A stretch of DNA of 64,000 nucleotides from Planococcus salinus (GCF_003719725.1 NZ_RIAX01000007.1:62001-126000), one strand, 5' to 3'; shown: positions 1-8,377, numbered from the stretch's first letter. Numbers and translations are program-made. The notes: generated by a model not told the origin, from the letters alone.

Positions 1-46
1 TATGGTACAGTTATGGGTAATAGGAAAAACAGGAGTGAATACTGAA

Positions 47-1315
47 ATGACAAAAAAACTGACCCCGCAAGAAGTTATTGGCCTCATCGATGACGGAGCA
101 GATCTTATTGTTCCAATTGCCAACGGCGAACCGATTCGCTTGCTAGATATATTGGAAGAACAGGTAGAGCAGCTGAACAACGTGAAGATCCATCAAATGC
201 TGGCTTTGCGTCCACGCCCTTATATCCAAGGGGAATTTGAACAATTGAAGCACGTTTCATACTTTTTAAGTGGCGCGACAAGAAAAGTTTATCAGCAGGC
301 AAAGATGGAGCTGGTACCGAATAATTTTCATGAAATGCCGCGTATACTGCAAAAAACGACGAACATGTCGATGATCATGACCGTTGCTTCGCCGATGGAT
401 GAGCACGGATATTTTACGCTTGGTACGCAGGCGGACTATGTGTCGGAGTTTATCGGGAAAGTCCCTTTCATTTTGGAAGTCAACGACCAGATGCCAAGAA
501 CTTACGGACATAACCAAATCCATATCAGTCAAATAGAAGGATACGTTGAACAACATGCTCCGTTAACGGAAGAAATAGCTCCGCCTACCACTGACAAAGA
601 TCTGCTCATTGCTGCATCGATGATCGAAGATATCCAAGACGGGGATACGTTGCAGATTGGAATCGGCTCTGTTCCCAATGCAGTCATCAGCATGCTGAAA
701 GACCATCGCCATTTGGGCATCCATACAGAGATGCTGCCGGATGGAATCGTTGACCTGGTGGAAGCGGGAGCTGTTGACGGGACACAAAAATTCACCAATC
801 CCGGAAAAATTGTCGCGACTTTCGCTTATGGTTCAAAGAAATTATACGATTTCATCGACAATAACCCGGTCGTTGAATTTCTGCCGGTGAGTGTCGTCAA
901 TGACCCAAGGGAAATCGCCAAAGAGAAAAATATTGTGTCGATCAATTCGACTACAGAAGTGGATTTGTTCGGCCAATGCGCTTCTGAAACGGTTGCCGGC
1001 AAGTATTATTCATCAAGCGGCGGCCAAATCGATTTTGCGCGTGGTGTGCGTTTTGCTGAAAACGGCAAAGGCTATATCTGCATGCCATCCACTGCAAAAA
1101 ACGATACACTTTCGCGCATCAAACTTGAATTGGCACCTGGCTCCGTTGTGACAACAGGGAAAAACGATGTTGATAACATTGTCACAGAGTACGGAATTGC
1201 GCGTCTCCACGGGGTATCGATTTCAGAGCGTGCCAAACGGCTGATTGCCATTGCACATCCGGATTTCCGTGAAGAATTGCTGTTCGATGCGAAAAGACGG
1301 GGAATTATAATTTAA
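47..1315 (+). CDS. acetyl-CoA hydrolase/transferase family CoA-transferase
   Basis: About 422 residues, the usual size of the Cat1/4-hydroxybutyrate CoA-transferase family, which moves CoA between acyl groups in the cytoplasm. The HTEM segment near residue 228 is where the family's catalytic glutamate is expected. A glycine-rich SSSGGQIDFARG stretch in the C-terminal half fits the CoA/oxyanion site. The frame is open to the window edge, but AGGAG at 31-35 lies 11 nt before the ATG at 47, so I start there. A strong terminator follows at 1481. Substrate pair unknown; acetate, butyrate or succinate are all possible. Confidence 0.85.
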   Translation: MTKKLTPQEVIGLIDDGADLIVPIANGEPIRLLDILEEQVEQLNNVKIHQMLALRPRPYIQGEFEQLKHVSYFLSGATRKVYQQAKMELVPNNFHEMPRILQKTTNMSMIMTVASPMDEHGYFTLGTQADYVSEFIGKVPFILEVNDQMPRTYGHNQIHISQIEGYVEQHAPLTEEIAPPTTDKDLLIAASMIEDIQDGDTLQIGIGSVPNAVISMLKDHRHLGIHTEMLPDGIVDLVEAGAVDGTQKFTNPGKIVATFAYGSKKLYDFIDNNPVVEFLPVSVVNDPREIAKEKNIVSINSTTEVDLFGQCASETVAGKYYSSSGGQIDFARGVRFAENGKGYICMPSTAKNDTLSRIKLELAPGSVVTTGKNDVDNIVTEYGIARLHGVSISERAKRLIAIAHPDFREELLFDAKRRGIII

Positions 1316-1371
1316 TAAATAAAAGCCTACCGAGAAATTCGACAACTTTCTTTCATTCCGTTCCAGCCGGG

Positions 1372-1430
1372 CGCTTTCCGCGGGCGCGGCCTTAGCCCGA
1401 GTTAGTTCGGCGCAAGCCCGCTGGAAAGCG
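1372..1430. repeat. GC-rich REP-like imperfect palindrome
   Basis: CGCTTTCCGCGGGC at 1372-1385 pairs with GCCCGCTGGAAAGCG at 1416-1430, with one bulged base. The region between and around is much more GC-rich than its flanks. It resembles the dispersed GC-rich palindromes found between genes in many Bacillaceae and Planococcaceae genomes. Membership is inferred from memory of such repeats, since only one copy was found here. Confidence 0.5.
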
Positions 1431-1480
1431 GAGCTGTTTTGCGGAATATCGAGTTACTGAAATGTTTCTCAACAAGCTGT

Positions 1481-1517
1481 AAAGCCTGTCCCGATTAATG
1501 GGACAGGCTTTACTTTA
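1481..1517 (+). terminator. terminator after CoA-transferase
   Basis: AAAGCCTGTCCC (1481-1492) and GGGACAGGCTTT (1500-1511) form a perfect 12-bp stem with a 7-nt loop, followed by a T-rich stretch. Confidence 0.85.
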
Positions 1518-1563
1518 CCAATCGACAGGAAGCACTTTACTTTCAGCTGTTAAAACCATATAC

Positions 1564-1575
1564 TTACTTAGGTAA
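1564..1575. promoter_or_regulatory. candidate MarR operator
   Basis: TTACTTAGGTAA is a 10-of-12 palindrome about 40 bp before the marR-type start. Autoregulation through such a site is typical of MarR genes paired with an efflux pump. Inferred from position and symmetry only. Confidence 0.4.
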
Positions 1576-1616
1576 ATAAATTCGGAGAAGCCTTTACTAA
1601 AAAGGAAGAGATGCGC

Positions 1617-2051
1617 ATGAAAAATTTATTGTTTCACGAAATTCACCAAAAATCGCGTTTGTCCATCAAAGAAGTGAATGAAGCATTAAAGGAATTCGAC
1701 CTGTACAGCGCACAATGGTCGATTCTTTTTTGTTTAAAACAATTCGGGCCGATGACGCAAAAAGGGATTTGGCAATACATGAATGTAGAAGCCCCGACCG
1801 TGACAAGAACCTTGGTGCGGATGGAACAAAGCGGCTGGATTGTCCGAAAAGAAGGAAGCGATAAGCGGGAGCGCATCGTCCAGCTTTCGGAGCATGCCGA
1901 ACAAGTGGTGCCGCAAATTGAAAAGCGGATTGCGGAGCTGGAAGAACGGATGCTTGCTGCGCTGACGGATGAAGAACAGCAGCAACTGATTCGATTGATA
2001 AAGAAAATAGGAATGGAAGACAACAAAGAAGAGGATGTAGCGAATGACTGA
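1617..2051 (+). CDS. MarR family transcriptional regulator
   Basis: About 144 residues with a central winged helix-turn-helix: recognition region TVTRTLVRMEQSGWIVRK, followed by the DKRERIVQLSE wing typical of MarR dimers. The ATG at 1617 sits 8 nt after AAGGAAG (1602-1608); an in-frame ATG at 1611 is too close to that site. It overlaps the downstream MFS gene by 8 nt, so the two are probably one operon. It likely represses itself and the transporter until a small lipophilic ligand binds; the ligand is unknown. Confidence 0.85.
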   Translation: MKNLLFHEIHQKSRLSIKEVNEALKEFDLYSAQWSILFCLKQFGPMTQKGIWQYMNVEAPTVTRTLVRMEQSGWIVRKEGSDKRERIVQLSEHAEQVVPQIEKRIAELEERMLAALTDEEQQQLIRLIKKIGMEDNKEEDVAND

Positions 2052-3213
2052 GAAGAGACCGATTTGGACCAGAAGTTTTATTAATATATCGATTAGCACT
2101 TTTTTTCTTTTTGCTGTATTTTATGCACTGCTGACATTTACGCCAATTTATGTACTTGACGGTTTGGATGGAACAGCGGCGGAAGGTGGATTTACTGCTT
2201 CCATCTTTTTGGTATCAGCGATTATTATACGTTTTTTCGCTGGTCTTATTTTAGAGAAGTATGGCAAAAAGAGAATACTGGTGTTCAGTGTGCTGATGTT
2301 TGCGCTGAGTACTGTTTTGTATATTTTTATCGACAGTTTGACCATGCTGTTACTGCTGCGTTTTTTCCATGGAATTTGGTTCGGCCTGGTGACGACGGTT
2401 GCAGGGGCAATCGCCGCAGATATCGTGCCGCCTGAACGGCGGGGGGAAGGGCTTGGCTATTACGGAATCGCCATGAATCTGGCAGTTGTCGCGGGACCAT
2501 TCCTGGCGTTGACTCTTCAACCGTATTTGTCGTACTCAATGATTTTCACGGTTTTCGGAGTCATTATGGTTATCGGATTTTTCTGTGCGTTATTCGTTCG
2601 AGTGGATGAACAGCCGGTTGTGAAACAGGAAAAACGCAAATTGACGTTCAGTGATTTTCTGGAGAAACGATCGCTTCCGATTGCGAGTGTCGGCTTTTTC
2701 ATTTCGTTTGCTTATGCAAGCATCATCACGTTTATCTCCGTTTACGCCCAGTCGCTTGGACTGATCAAAACAGCGAGCTTTTTCTTTGTCGTCTATGCTT
2801 TTGCCATGCTGGTAGTGAGACCGTTCACCGGACGCATTTTTGATTCGATGGGGCCGAATATTGTTATTATCCCATCCTGCATCGTTTTTGGAGTGGGCTT
2901 GATCTCGCTCAGTTTTACGGAATCTTCGTGGATGCTTTTGCTGTCAGGTGCTTTGGTGGGGTTAGGTTACGGTACATTGCTGCCGAGTTTCCAGACGTTG
3001 GCCATCCAGGCCGCCGACAAGCACCGGAGCGGTTACGCGACCGGAACATTTTTTGCTTTGTATGACAGCGGCATCGCGATCGGGTCCGTGTCACTCGGTG
3101 TCTTTGCCGGGTTGCTCGGATACTCGAATCTGTATTTGGTACTGGGGATTTTCGTGCTGTGCATCGTTTTCTATTACCGCTGGGTTATGACGAAACACAG
3201 GACTGCAGCTTGA
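2044..3213 (+). CDS. MFS transporter (drug-efflux type)
   Basis: 389 residues with about 12 hydrophobic segments. The motif A region GLILEKYGKKRIL lies in the loop after TM2, as in drug:H+ antiporters of the major facilitator superfamily. GAGGATG gives a ribosome site inside the end of the marR-type gene, implying translational coupling. Multidrug or metabolite export under MarR control is the likely role. The substrate cannot be read from sequence. Confidence 0.82.
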   Translation: MTEKRPIWTRSFINISISTFFLFAVFYALLTFTPIYVLDGLDGTAAEGGFTASIFLVSAIIIRFFAGLILEKYGKKRILVFSVLMFALSTVLYIFIDSLTMLLLLRFFHGIWFGLVTTVAGAIAADIVPPERRGEGLGYYGIAMNLAVVAGPFLALTLQPYLSYSMIFTVFGVIMVIGFFCALFVRVDEQPVVKQEKRKLTFSDFLEKRSLPIASVGFFISFAYASIITFISVYAQSLGLIKTASFFFVVYAFAMLVVRPFTGRIFDSMGPNIVIIPSCIVFGVGLISLSFTESSWMLLLSGALVGLGYGTLLPSFQTLAIQAADKHRSGYATGTFFALYDSGIAIGSVSLGVFAGLLGYSNLYLVLGIFVLCIVFYYRWVMTKHRTAA

Positions 3214-3244
3214 CCAATGAAGAAGAGTGGTTCGTCTTTAGAAC

Positions 3245-3296
3245 GGACCCTGTGTGGGCCACAATTTGAAGAACAATTGAGTCCCACACAGGGTCC
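3245..3296. repeat. long hairpin, 14-bp perfect stem
   Basis: GGACCCTGTGTGGG (3245-3258) is perfectly complementary to 3283-3296 across a 24-nt loop. There is no T-tract after either arm, so it is not a standard terminator. It is the first of three hairpins in the 317-bp gap between convergent genes. Confidence 0.6.
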
Positions 3297-3422
3297 TCGC
3301 GGCGGGGTGCTGACGGTGGAGTTGCTGGGATAATAGCTTGGCTTGCGCTTCGCTTCTTTCGGAGGGGGAGGCGGTCTTTTTTCTCTGAAGTGGCTTTTCA
3401 CTTCAAACCAGGAGCACAGTGA

Positions 3423-3451
3423 CAGCCACAAATGTTCTTTATTTGTGGCTG
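3423..3451. repeat. 11-bp perfect hairpin
   Basis: CAGCCACAAAT (3423-3433) pairs perfectly with ATTTGTGGCTG (3441-3451) around a 7-nt loop. It is AT-containing, lacks a T-tail, and sits just before the bidirectional terminator at 3475. Confidence 0.55.
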
Positions 3452-3474
3452 ATACAGGGAAACATTACCAAAAC

Positions 3475-3513
3475 AAAAAGACGGCCCTGCGAATCTGCGG
3501 GGCCGTCTTTTTT
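3475..3513. terminator. bidirectional terminator
   Basis: ACGGCCCTGC (3481-3490) and GCGGGGCCGT (3497-3506), flanked by A6 and T6 runs, serve the MFS gene on the left and the minus-strand hydratase on the right. Confidence 0.85.
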
Positions 3514-3530
3514 ACTTCGTCTTTTCGCTC

Positions 3531-4310
3531 TTATTTCACTTCCAATTTCACAGAGCCAAGACCGTCGTAGCTGGCTTCGTATTGTCCTTTTTCAAGCTGT
3601 TTCGGCAGGATGAATGTGCCGGATGACACGTGCATTCCCTTCTTTAGCGACAATCCATGTGCATCCAATTCGTTGATAAGCCATTTCACGGCATTGACAG
3701 GGTGGCCCAATACGTCAGAAGAAGGGCCGTTTGCAATTTCCTCCCCGTCCAAAGTCAAGCTGCCGTTTATCCCGTCCAATTGATTGTAGCTGTAGTCATC
3801 AATCGCTTCGCCGACGACAATCTTTCCGGCAACGGCGCTGTCGGCGATGACTTGGCTTAATGTGATATTTGGAAACCAGTCTTCGAAACGGGAATCCGGC
3901 ACTTCAATACCGGGAGCAACCATCGTCTTTTCAATGATGGCATCGATATCATCTTCTATGGACAAATCTTCTTTTGCAATAAACACCAATTCGATTTCAA
4001 TCAGCGGCGACAGCATCGATGACAACTGAATAGTTCCGTCGGACAGCGCCGAAGCAGTCATCGCCCCATATAAGGGAGTATCAGAAGCGAACAGGTCCTG
4101 TGTTTCTTTGCTGGTCAAACTGATTTTGTATGCAGCCACTTCCTCGCCGCTGTCAGCTGTCTTTTTTTCCGTGACAGCCCGCTGGACGGCATATGCTTTG
4201 TCTTTTTCTAAAAAGGCGGGTATTTTATCTTTTCCGATCGGTTGATTGTTCAGATGGGCTTCATACAGCAAAAGAGCCAATTCTTTGTCATTCAGATCAA
4301 ATTGTTCCAT
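3531..4310 (-). CDS. 2-keto-4-pentenoate hydratase (FAH superfamily)
   Basis: 259 residues, matching 2-hydroxypenta-2,4-dienoate hydratases and the related oxalocrotonate decarboxylases (MhpD/DmpH family). These act late in meta-cleavage of aromatic compounds. The metal-binding E-x-E is at residues 105-107 (IEIELVF), and the C-terminal SDVLGHPVNAVKWL and VSSGTFILP blocks are typical. The ATG at 4310 is 12 nt after AAGGAGAGG; an in-frame TTG two codons earlier is an alternative. No other ring-cleavage gene lies beside it, though a CatE-like extradiol dioxygenase is 20 kb away. Confidence 0.8.
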   Translation of the reverse strand: MEQFDLNDKELALLLYEAHLNNQPIGKDKIPAFLEKDKAYAVQRAVTEKKTADSGEEVAAYKISLTSKETQDLFASDTPLYGAMTASALSDGTIQLSSMLSPLIEIELVFIAKEDLSIEDDIDAIIEKTMVAPGIEVPDSRFEDWFPNITLSQVIADSAVAGKIVVGEAIDDYSYNQLDGINGSLTLDGEEIANGPSSDVLGHPVNAVKWLINELDAHGLSLKKGMHVSSGTFILPKQLEKGQYEASYDGLGSVKLEVK

Positions 4311-4393
4311 CGTCAAATTCCTCTCCTTCTTTTCGACTATCATATCATCTAGTCGATTCTTTTGAAATACAGCCTCTGTTTGCCAGTGGATAA

Positions 4394-4411
4394 TATAGGA
4401 GGATTCCTATA
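4394..4411. promoter_or_regulatory. inverted repeat before STAS gene
   Basis: TATAGGA-GGAT-TCCTATA is a perfect 7-bp dyad that runs into a TATAAT-like hexamer, 37 bp before the RsbR-type gene. It could be an operator over the -10 region. No regulator can be assigned. Confidence 0.3.
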
Positions 4412-4447
4412 ATATGGAGATAGAATGAGAAAAGGAGACAGTCGGCC

Positions 4448-5284
4448 ATGGGACAAATCAGCAGAAACTTATATGATTTCTTACTTCAACATAAATGCAA
4501 TATGACGAATGAGTGGTTCCAGACACGTGATAAGTCGGATGGTTCCACCTATTCGGCCAATGCCCCTGAGAAAATAGCGGAGCAATTGCGTCAACAGAAT
4601 ACCGAATTCATAGAAGCTGTTTCATCGGTTTTTATACAGGAACGCGAGGATTACTTAAACTCCATCGAGCGATGGGTGGAAAAAGTGGCGGAAGAACGGG
4701 CGCAGCAAAATGTTGCTCTCCATGAAGTGATTGCGCAGTTGCGTATTTTCCGTACGATTTATTGGAATTATGTCAGGAAGTTCTTTGGCCAAGCGGAACA
4801 AGCGACCAGTGAAGACGCCTTGCGCTGGAGTGAAGCGATGAACCAAGCTTTTGACTATATCATCGAAAATTTCGCGATTCAGCATTACGAAGCAAATAAA
4901 AAAATTCTGGCGAGTCAGCAGGAAATGATAGACGAGTTGAGCAGTACCGTTATCCCGATCAAAGCGGGCATCGGTATTTTACCACTTGTCGGTGATATCG
5001 ATCCGAGTCGGGCGAAGACGATTCTGGAAAGTACGCTTGAACAAAGTGTCAGTAAAAATCTGCATACTCTTTTTATCGATTTGTCCGCAGTGGCCGTAAT
5101 TGATACCATGGTCGCTCAGCAATTGTTTCAATTGATGGCTTCTTTACGGATCATCGGAGTCCAATCGGTGCTGTCGGGAATCCGTCCGGAAATTGCCCAA
5201 ACCGCTGTGACCTTGGGAATCAGCTTTAAAGATATTGAAATCTACGCAAACTTGATGCGTGCACTGGAAACCCATAAAGAATAG
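4448..5284 (+). CDS. RsbR-type STAS domain protein (stressosome co-antagonist paralogue)
   Basis: 278 residues: a helical N-terminal sensor-like domain (about 1-150) and a C-terminal STAS domain (about 165-275). The STAS part closely resembles B. subtilis RsbR proteins (ILPLVGDID, FIDLSAVAVIDTMVA, GIRPEIAQT). RsbR proteins build the stressosome with RsbS and control RsbT, upstream of sigma-B. Aligned by eye with RsbRA, the T205-equivalent phosphosite is kept (T220) but the T171-equivalent is proline (P186). Its output may therefore not depend on the second phosphorylation. Ribosome site AAAGGAG at 4431. Confidence 0.8.
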   Translation: MGQISRNLYDFLLQHKCNMTNEWFQTRDKSDGSTYSANAPEKIAEQLRQQNTEFIEAVSSVFIQEREDYLNSIERWVEKVAEERAQQNVALHEVIAQLRIFRTIYWNYVRKFFGQAEQATSEDALRWSEAMNQAFDYIIENFAIQHYEANKKILASQQEMIDELSSTVIPIKAGIGILPLVGDIDPSRAKTILESTLEQSVSKNLHTLFIDLSAVAVIDTMVAQQLFQLMASLRIIGVQSVLSGIRPEIAQTAVTLGISFKDIEIYANLMRALETHKE

Positions 5285-5292
5285 AAATCGAA

Positions 5293-5330
5293 AAAACCCG
5301 TCTGCTTGCTTTCCAAGCAGACGGGTTTTG
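5293..5330. terminator. bidirectional terminator
   Basis: A 16-bp perfect stem (5293-5308 with 5314-5329) with a 5-nt loop, A-rich before and T-rich after, separates the convergent RsbR-type and haemolysin III genes. Confidence 0.9.
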
Positions 5331-5333
5331 GGT

Positions 5334-5981
5334 TTATAGCACATAAAAATACACAGAAAGGAAATGGCATAAACTGCCGAATAAAATGAAGACATGGAAA
5401 ATCTCGTGAAAGCCCAAGTATTTGGATGATAAAAACTTCGGTTTCAGTCCATAAATAATACCGCCGATTGTGTAAAGGATTCCCCCGAAAATCAATAACA
5501 CCAATCCCATGAAAGCCATACTGTCTGCCAGAGGAACGGCCGCAAAAATAATAATCCAGCCCATGGCAATATACAAAGCGGTGGAAAGCCAGCGGGGAGA
5601 ATGAAACCATACCATCTTGAAAAAGATGCCGCTCAATCCGATAGCGGTGACAAATGAAAACAGTGTCCATCCCAATGTGCCGCCAAGGGCAATCAGACAG
5701 AAAGGGGCATAGGATCCAGCGATTAAAGCAAAAATCATGGAATGATCCAGCTTTCTCAAAAAAGCAATGACGGAAGGTCGGGCGATAACGGAATGGTACA
5801 GTGCGGATGCTGAATACAGGCAAATGAGACTGATGCCAAAAATCATGACTGCCGCAAGATGAACAGCAGGCGCCTGTGCATAAGAAGATTTTATGACCAT
5901 TGCGAGTAAAGCAGCGAAAGAAAAAATGGCACCGGCCAAGTGGGATAACGCATTGAAAGGTTCTCTTATGTATGCAATCAT
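5334..5981 (-). CDS. haemolysin III family membrane protein (PAQR superfamily)
   Basis: About 215 residues with seven predicted transmembrane segments. Family signatures are visible: REPFNALSHLAG near the N-terminus, the SALYHS histidine, KLDHSMIFALIAGSYAPF, and a C-terminal FHEIFHVFILFGSLCHF histidine cluster. These conserved His/Asp/Ser residues form the metal site of PAQR-like hydrolases. GGAGG overlaps an upstream in-frame ATG (5999), so I use the ATG at 5981, 11 nt after it. Despite the name, members are mostly not proven haemolysins; a membrane-lipid role is likely. Confidence 0.8.
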   Translation of the reverse strand: MIAYIREPFNALSHLAGAIFSFAALLAMVIKSSYAQAPAVHLAAVMIFGISLICLYSASALYHSVIARPSVIAFLRKLDHSMIFALIAGSYAPFCLIALGGTLGWTLFSFVTAIGLSGIFFKMVWFHSPRWLSTALYIAMGWIIIFAAVPLADSMAFMGLVLLIFGGILYTIGGIIYGLKPKFLSSKYLGFHEIFHVFILFGSLCHFLSVYFYVL

Positions 5982-6003
5982 ATGAATGTTAACCTCCATG
6001 TAT

Positions 6004-6020
6004 GTAGTTATTAAAACTAC
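6004..6020. promoter_or_regulatory. inverted repeat upstream of haemolysin III gene
   Basis: GTAGTT-ATTAA-AACTAC is a perfect 6-bp dyad 23 bp upstream of the haemolysin III start. It is a plausible operator; no cognate regulator is evident. Confidence 0.3.
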
Positions 6021-6121
6021 TTACAATAATAACCGTATATATTTTCTGGGTCAAGCTTGGAACGTTTTATTCCTTGATGTAAAATAGGTAGTATCAAATG
6101 ATGGCATAAGGGCGTGACGTG

Positions 6122-6700
6122 ATGGATAAGGCAGAAAAATTAGCAGACAGCATAGCGCTGCACAACCGGATAGAAGTCGAAGATATTCCGAAAATTGATT
6201 TGTACAGTGATCAAGTCATCCAATTGTTTGAAAACAGCTTTGCAGTGTCGAAAAGGCATGAGGATGAAAAAATTCTCACAAAGACGATGATTAATAATTA
6301 TGCGAAAGGGAAGTTGTTTTATCCGATTGACAGTAAAAAGTATTCCCGCAATCACGTAATGTTAATCAATATGATTTATCAGATGAAAAGTGTTTTGTCG
6401 ATTAACGACGTAAAAAAAACCCTGGAAGGGATTAACGATAAAGCCGTGCAGCAGGAAGGAAGTCTAGAGTCATTCTACAGGAGTTATTTGAAAGTACAGC
6501 AGGATAATGGGGATGTTTTCACAGCAGGATTGTCCCGCCATATGGAAACAGCTGCGAATGTATTGCCAAACGAGGAAAATGATTCAGAACTCGAGAAGGT
6601 GCTGCTGATCGCTTCGCTTGCTCACATGAGTAAGCTTTACAAAAGGGCGGCAGAAAAGCTGGTCGATGATCTGCGCAAAGGAGAGGACGGCAGTCGATGA
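6122..6700 (+). CDS. DUF1836 family protein
   Basis: 192 residues. The segment IPKIDLYSDQVIQLFE, followed by LTKTMINNYAKGKLFYPIDSKKYSRNHV, is characteristic of DUF1836, a family widespread in Bacillota. Its N-terminal part resembles a MerR-like helix-turn-helix (the NNYAK recognition region), so a DNA-binding role is possible but unproven. No membrane segment. A GTG at 6119 directly precedes the chosen ATG. The end overlaps yqxD by 4 nt (ATGA), so the pair is translationally coupled. Confidence 0.75.
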   Translation: MDKAEKLADSIALHNRIEVEDIPKIDLYSDQVIQLFENSFAVSKRHEDEKILTKTMINNYAKGKLFYPIDSKKYSRNHVMLINMIYQMKSVLSINDVKKTLEGINDKAVQQEGSLESFYRSYLKVQQDNGDVFTAGLSRHMETAANVLPNEENDSELEKVLLIASLAHMSKLYKRAAEKLVDDLRKGEDGSR

Positions 6701-7140
6701 AAGTATTGGTAGATGCGGATGGATGCCCGGTAGTGGATTTGGCGATCAAAGTGGCGAAGCGCTTCAGCCTGCCGGTTCTTTTGTTGTGCGACACTTCGCA
6801 TGAAATGCAGCGGGAAGGGGCAGAAACAGTTACGGTGTCAAAAGGGGCGGACGCGGTCGACTTTGTGCTCGTCAACCGAGTGGAAAAAGGCGATGTAGTC
6901 GTTACGCAGGATTACGGATTGGCCGCGATGGTATTGGCCAAAAGAGGGCATGCCATCGATCAGAATGGACGGGTTTATTCGGAAGAAAACATTGACCAGC
7001 TCTTGCATGGCCGCCATGTGGCCAAAAAAATACGCCAGGGAGGCGGGCGGATGAAAGGGCCGAAAAAACGCAATCCTCAAGACAATGAAACCTTCGAGAA
7101 AAGTTTGATGAACTTATTGGAAAAATTTACTGCTCACTAA
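6697..7140 (+). CDS. yqxD: YaiI/YqxD family protein (DUF188, UPF0178)
   Basis: 147 residues. The opening KVLVDADGCPVVDLA and the VVTQDYGLAAMVL block are family hallmarks. The fold is PIN-like, with Asp residues (D6, D8 and the later QDYG Asp) that could bind a metal. Biochemical function is undetermined. It overlaps the DUF1836 gene by 4 nt and ends at a strong terminator, closing a two-gene operon. The C-terminus is basic (GGGRMKGPKKRNP), consistent with nucleic-acid binding, which is an inference. Confidence 0.85.
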   Translation: MKVLVDADGCPVVDLAIKVAKRFSLPVLLLCDTSHEMQREGAETVTVSKGADAVDFVLVNRVEKGDVVVTQDYGLAAMVLAKRGHAIDQNGRVYSEENIDQLLHGRHVAKKIRQGGGRMKGPKKRNPQDNETFEKSLMNLLEKFTAH

Positions 7141-7184
7141 AAAGATGGACACGGCGATTCAATCAGCCATGTCCATCTTTTTGT
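7141..7184. terminator. bidirectional terminator
   Basis: GATGGACACGGC (7144-7155) pairs with GCCATGTCCATC (7166-7177) with one mismatch, flanked by A and T runs, between yqxD and the minus-strand SLH gene. Confidence 0.85.
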
Positions 7185-7186
7185 TG

Positions 7187-8287
7187 TTAAATGGTCCACC
7201 GGTCATTGACGATGGCCACCAGTACCCATTCACCGTTGCTGTCTCTTTCGAATACCATATTCAGGCTTTGCCAATCCATGCCGTCATACTGTTCGGTTCC
7301 CGGATAGTAGAATTCCACGATGGTGCCTTGTGGAAATACTTGTTTGATAAACTCCCGGGTCGTAAATTGATTGGAATAGTTATAGCGTTCTTTTGTCTCG
7401 TAAGGCGCCTCCATCATGTATTCCTCGTAATAGCCGGCCGGCATCAACTCAATCGGAAAGCCGGATCCGTCTTGATGGCCCCACAGATAAACCTGCTGGT
7501 CCTGCATGAAATCCTCCAGTTCAGCTGCAGTGAAAGTAACGCCTCCATCGTCGATACATCCACCACTGTAAGGGCAGAAAGTGATTCCATCTTCACCGAC
7601 ATAGGTGGCAACATCAGCAAAATCCTCGTTTTGCAACTGGCCCAGGATATCGTTTGCTGTTTCAAGCAATTCCTGTTTCTCCGGAACAAAAGAAGATTCT
7701 ACTGCGCGTGCCAGAAATGCGGAAAATTGAGCTCGTGTTACGGAAGTTGCAGGCCGGAACCGGTTATCCGGATAACCATTGGCAATTCCTTCATAAGTTA
7801 AGCTGTTGACTGCATCGTTGGACGCGACATTTGGTCCCATGTCTGAAAATCCTGATTGTGGGCCATCAGGCAACATCATCGCCTGATCGATGATGATGGC
7901 TGCTTGTCCCCGGTCCAACGTGGCGTTCGGCCGGAAGGTGTTATCCGGAAAACCGGATATAATGCCTTCATCCACTGCAGAGGCAATATAGCCTGAGAAC
8001 GGGTGGCCTGCCGAGACATCATAGAATGACGTTGAGCGCTGAGCATCGTTCAATCCAAGTGCCCGTCCCATCATAGCCATGGCCTGCCCTCTGGTGATGG
8101 TCTGGTAAGGACGGAAAGTTCCGTTGCCGTAACCTGCCACAATCCCTTCTTCATACAAGTAGGCAATTTCGTACCCGAATTCATGGGAAGCAGTAACATC
8201 GTCAAACAGGACAACTGCTTTTGGGGAAGTCGAAAACGCACCAAACACGAGAACGGCGGCTGCAATAAAAGACACAATGGTTTTCAT
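7187..8287 (-). CDS. S-layer homology (SLH) domain secreted protein
   Basis: 366 residues with a signal peptide (MKTIVSFIAAAVLVFGAF). Three SLH repeats follow (about 30-80, 90-140, 150-200), each with the GYxxxxFRPxxxxTRxQ pattern: GYGNGTFRPYQTITRGQ, GFPDNTFRPNATLDRGQ, GYPDNRFRPATSVTRAQ. SLH triplets bind pyruvylated secondary wall polymer, so the protein is wall-attached. The last 150 residues are an unrecognised domain ending VAIVNDRWTI, with two cysteines close together (FCPYSGGC). GGGAGGG precedes the ATG at 8287; in-frame codons upstream to 8344 lack a ribosome site. Confidence 0.85.
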   Translation of the reverse strand: MKTIVSFIAAAVLVFGAFSTSPKAVVLFDDVTASHEFGYEIAYLYEEGIVAGYGNGTFRPYQTITRGQAMAMMGRALGLNDAQRSTSFYDVSAGHPFSGYIASAVDEGIISGFPDNTFRPNATLDRGQAAIIIDQAMMLPDGPQSGFSDMGPNVASNDAVNSLTYEGIANGYPDNRFRPATSVTRAQFSAFLARAVESSFVPEKQELLETANDILGQLQNEDFADVATYVGEDGITFCPYSGGCIDDGGVTFTAAELEDFMQDQQVYLWGHQDGSGFPIELMPAGYYEEYMMEAPYETKERYNYSNQFTTREFIKQVFPQGTIVEFYYPGTEQYDGMDWQSLNMVFERDSNGEWVLVAIVNDRWTI

Positions 8288-8352
8288 CACACATCCCTCC
8301 CTGGTTCCGTTTATTTTACCACAAAATAATGAAAAATCCCACAAATAAACTG

Positions 8353-8377
8353 TATATTCTGATAATATAAGAATATA
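8353..8377. promoter_or_regulatory. AT-rich dyad in divergent promoter region
   Basis: TATATTCT-N9-AGAATATA is a perfect 8-bp inverted repeat between the divergent SLH and DJ-1/PfpI genes. It may be an operator or overlapping -10 elements for both directions. Confidence 0.35.

Noticed and set aside
3343-3613. Two plus-strand frames across the hairpin cluster
   Set aside because: They run through three hairpins and a terminator into the antisense of the hydratase; no ribosome sites.
5242-5823. 193-codon minus frame rich in Cys, His and Arg
   Set aside because: Shadow of the haemolysin III gene in another frame; crosses a terminator.
7145-7801. 218-codon plus-strand frame
   Set aside because: Antisense to the SLH protein C-terminus; no family features or ribosome site.
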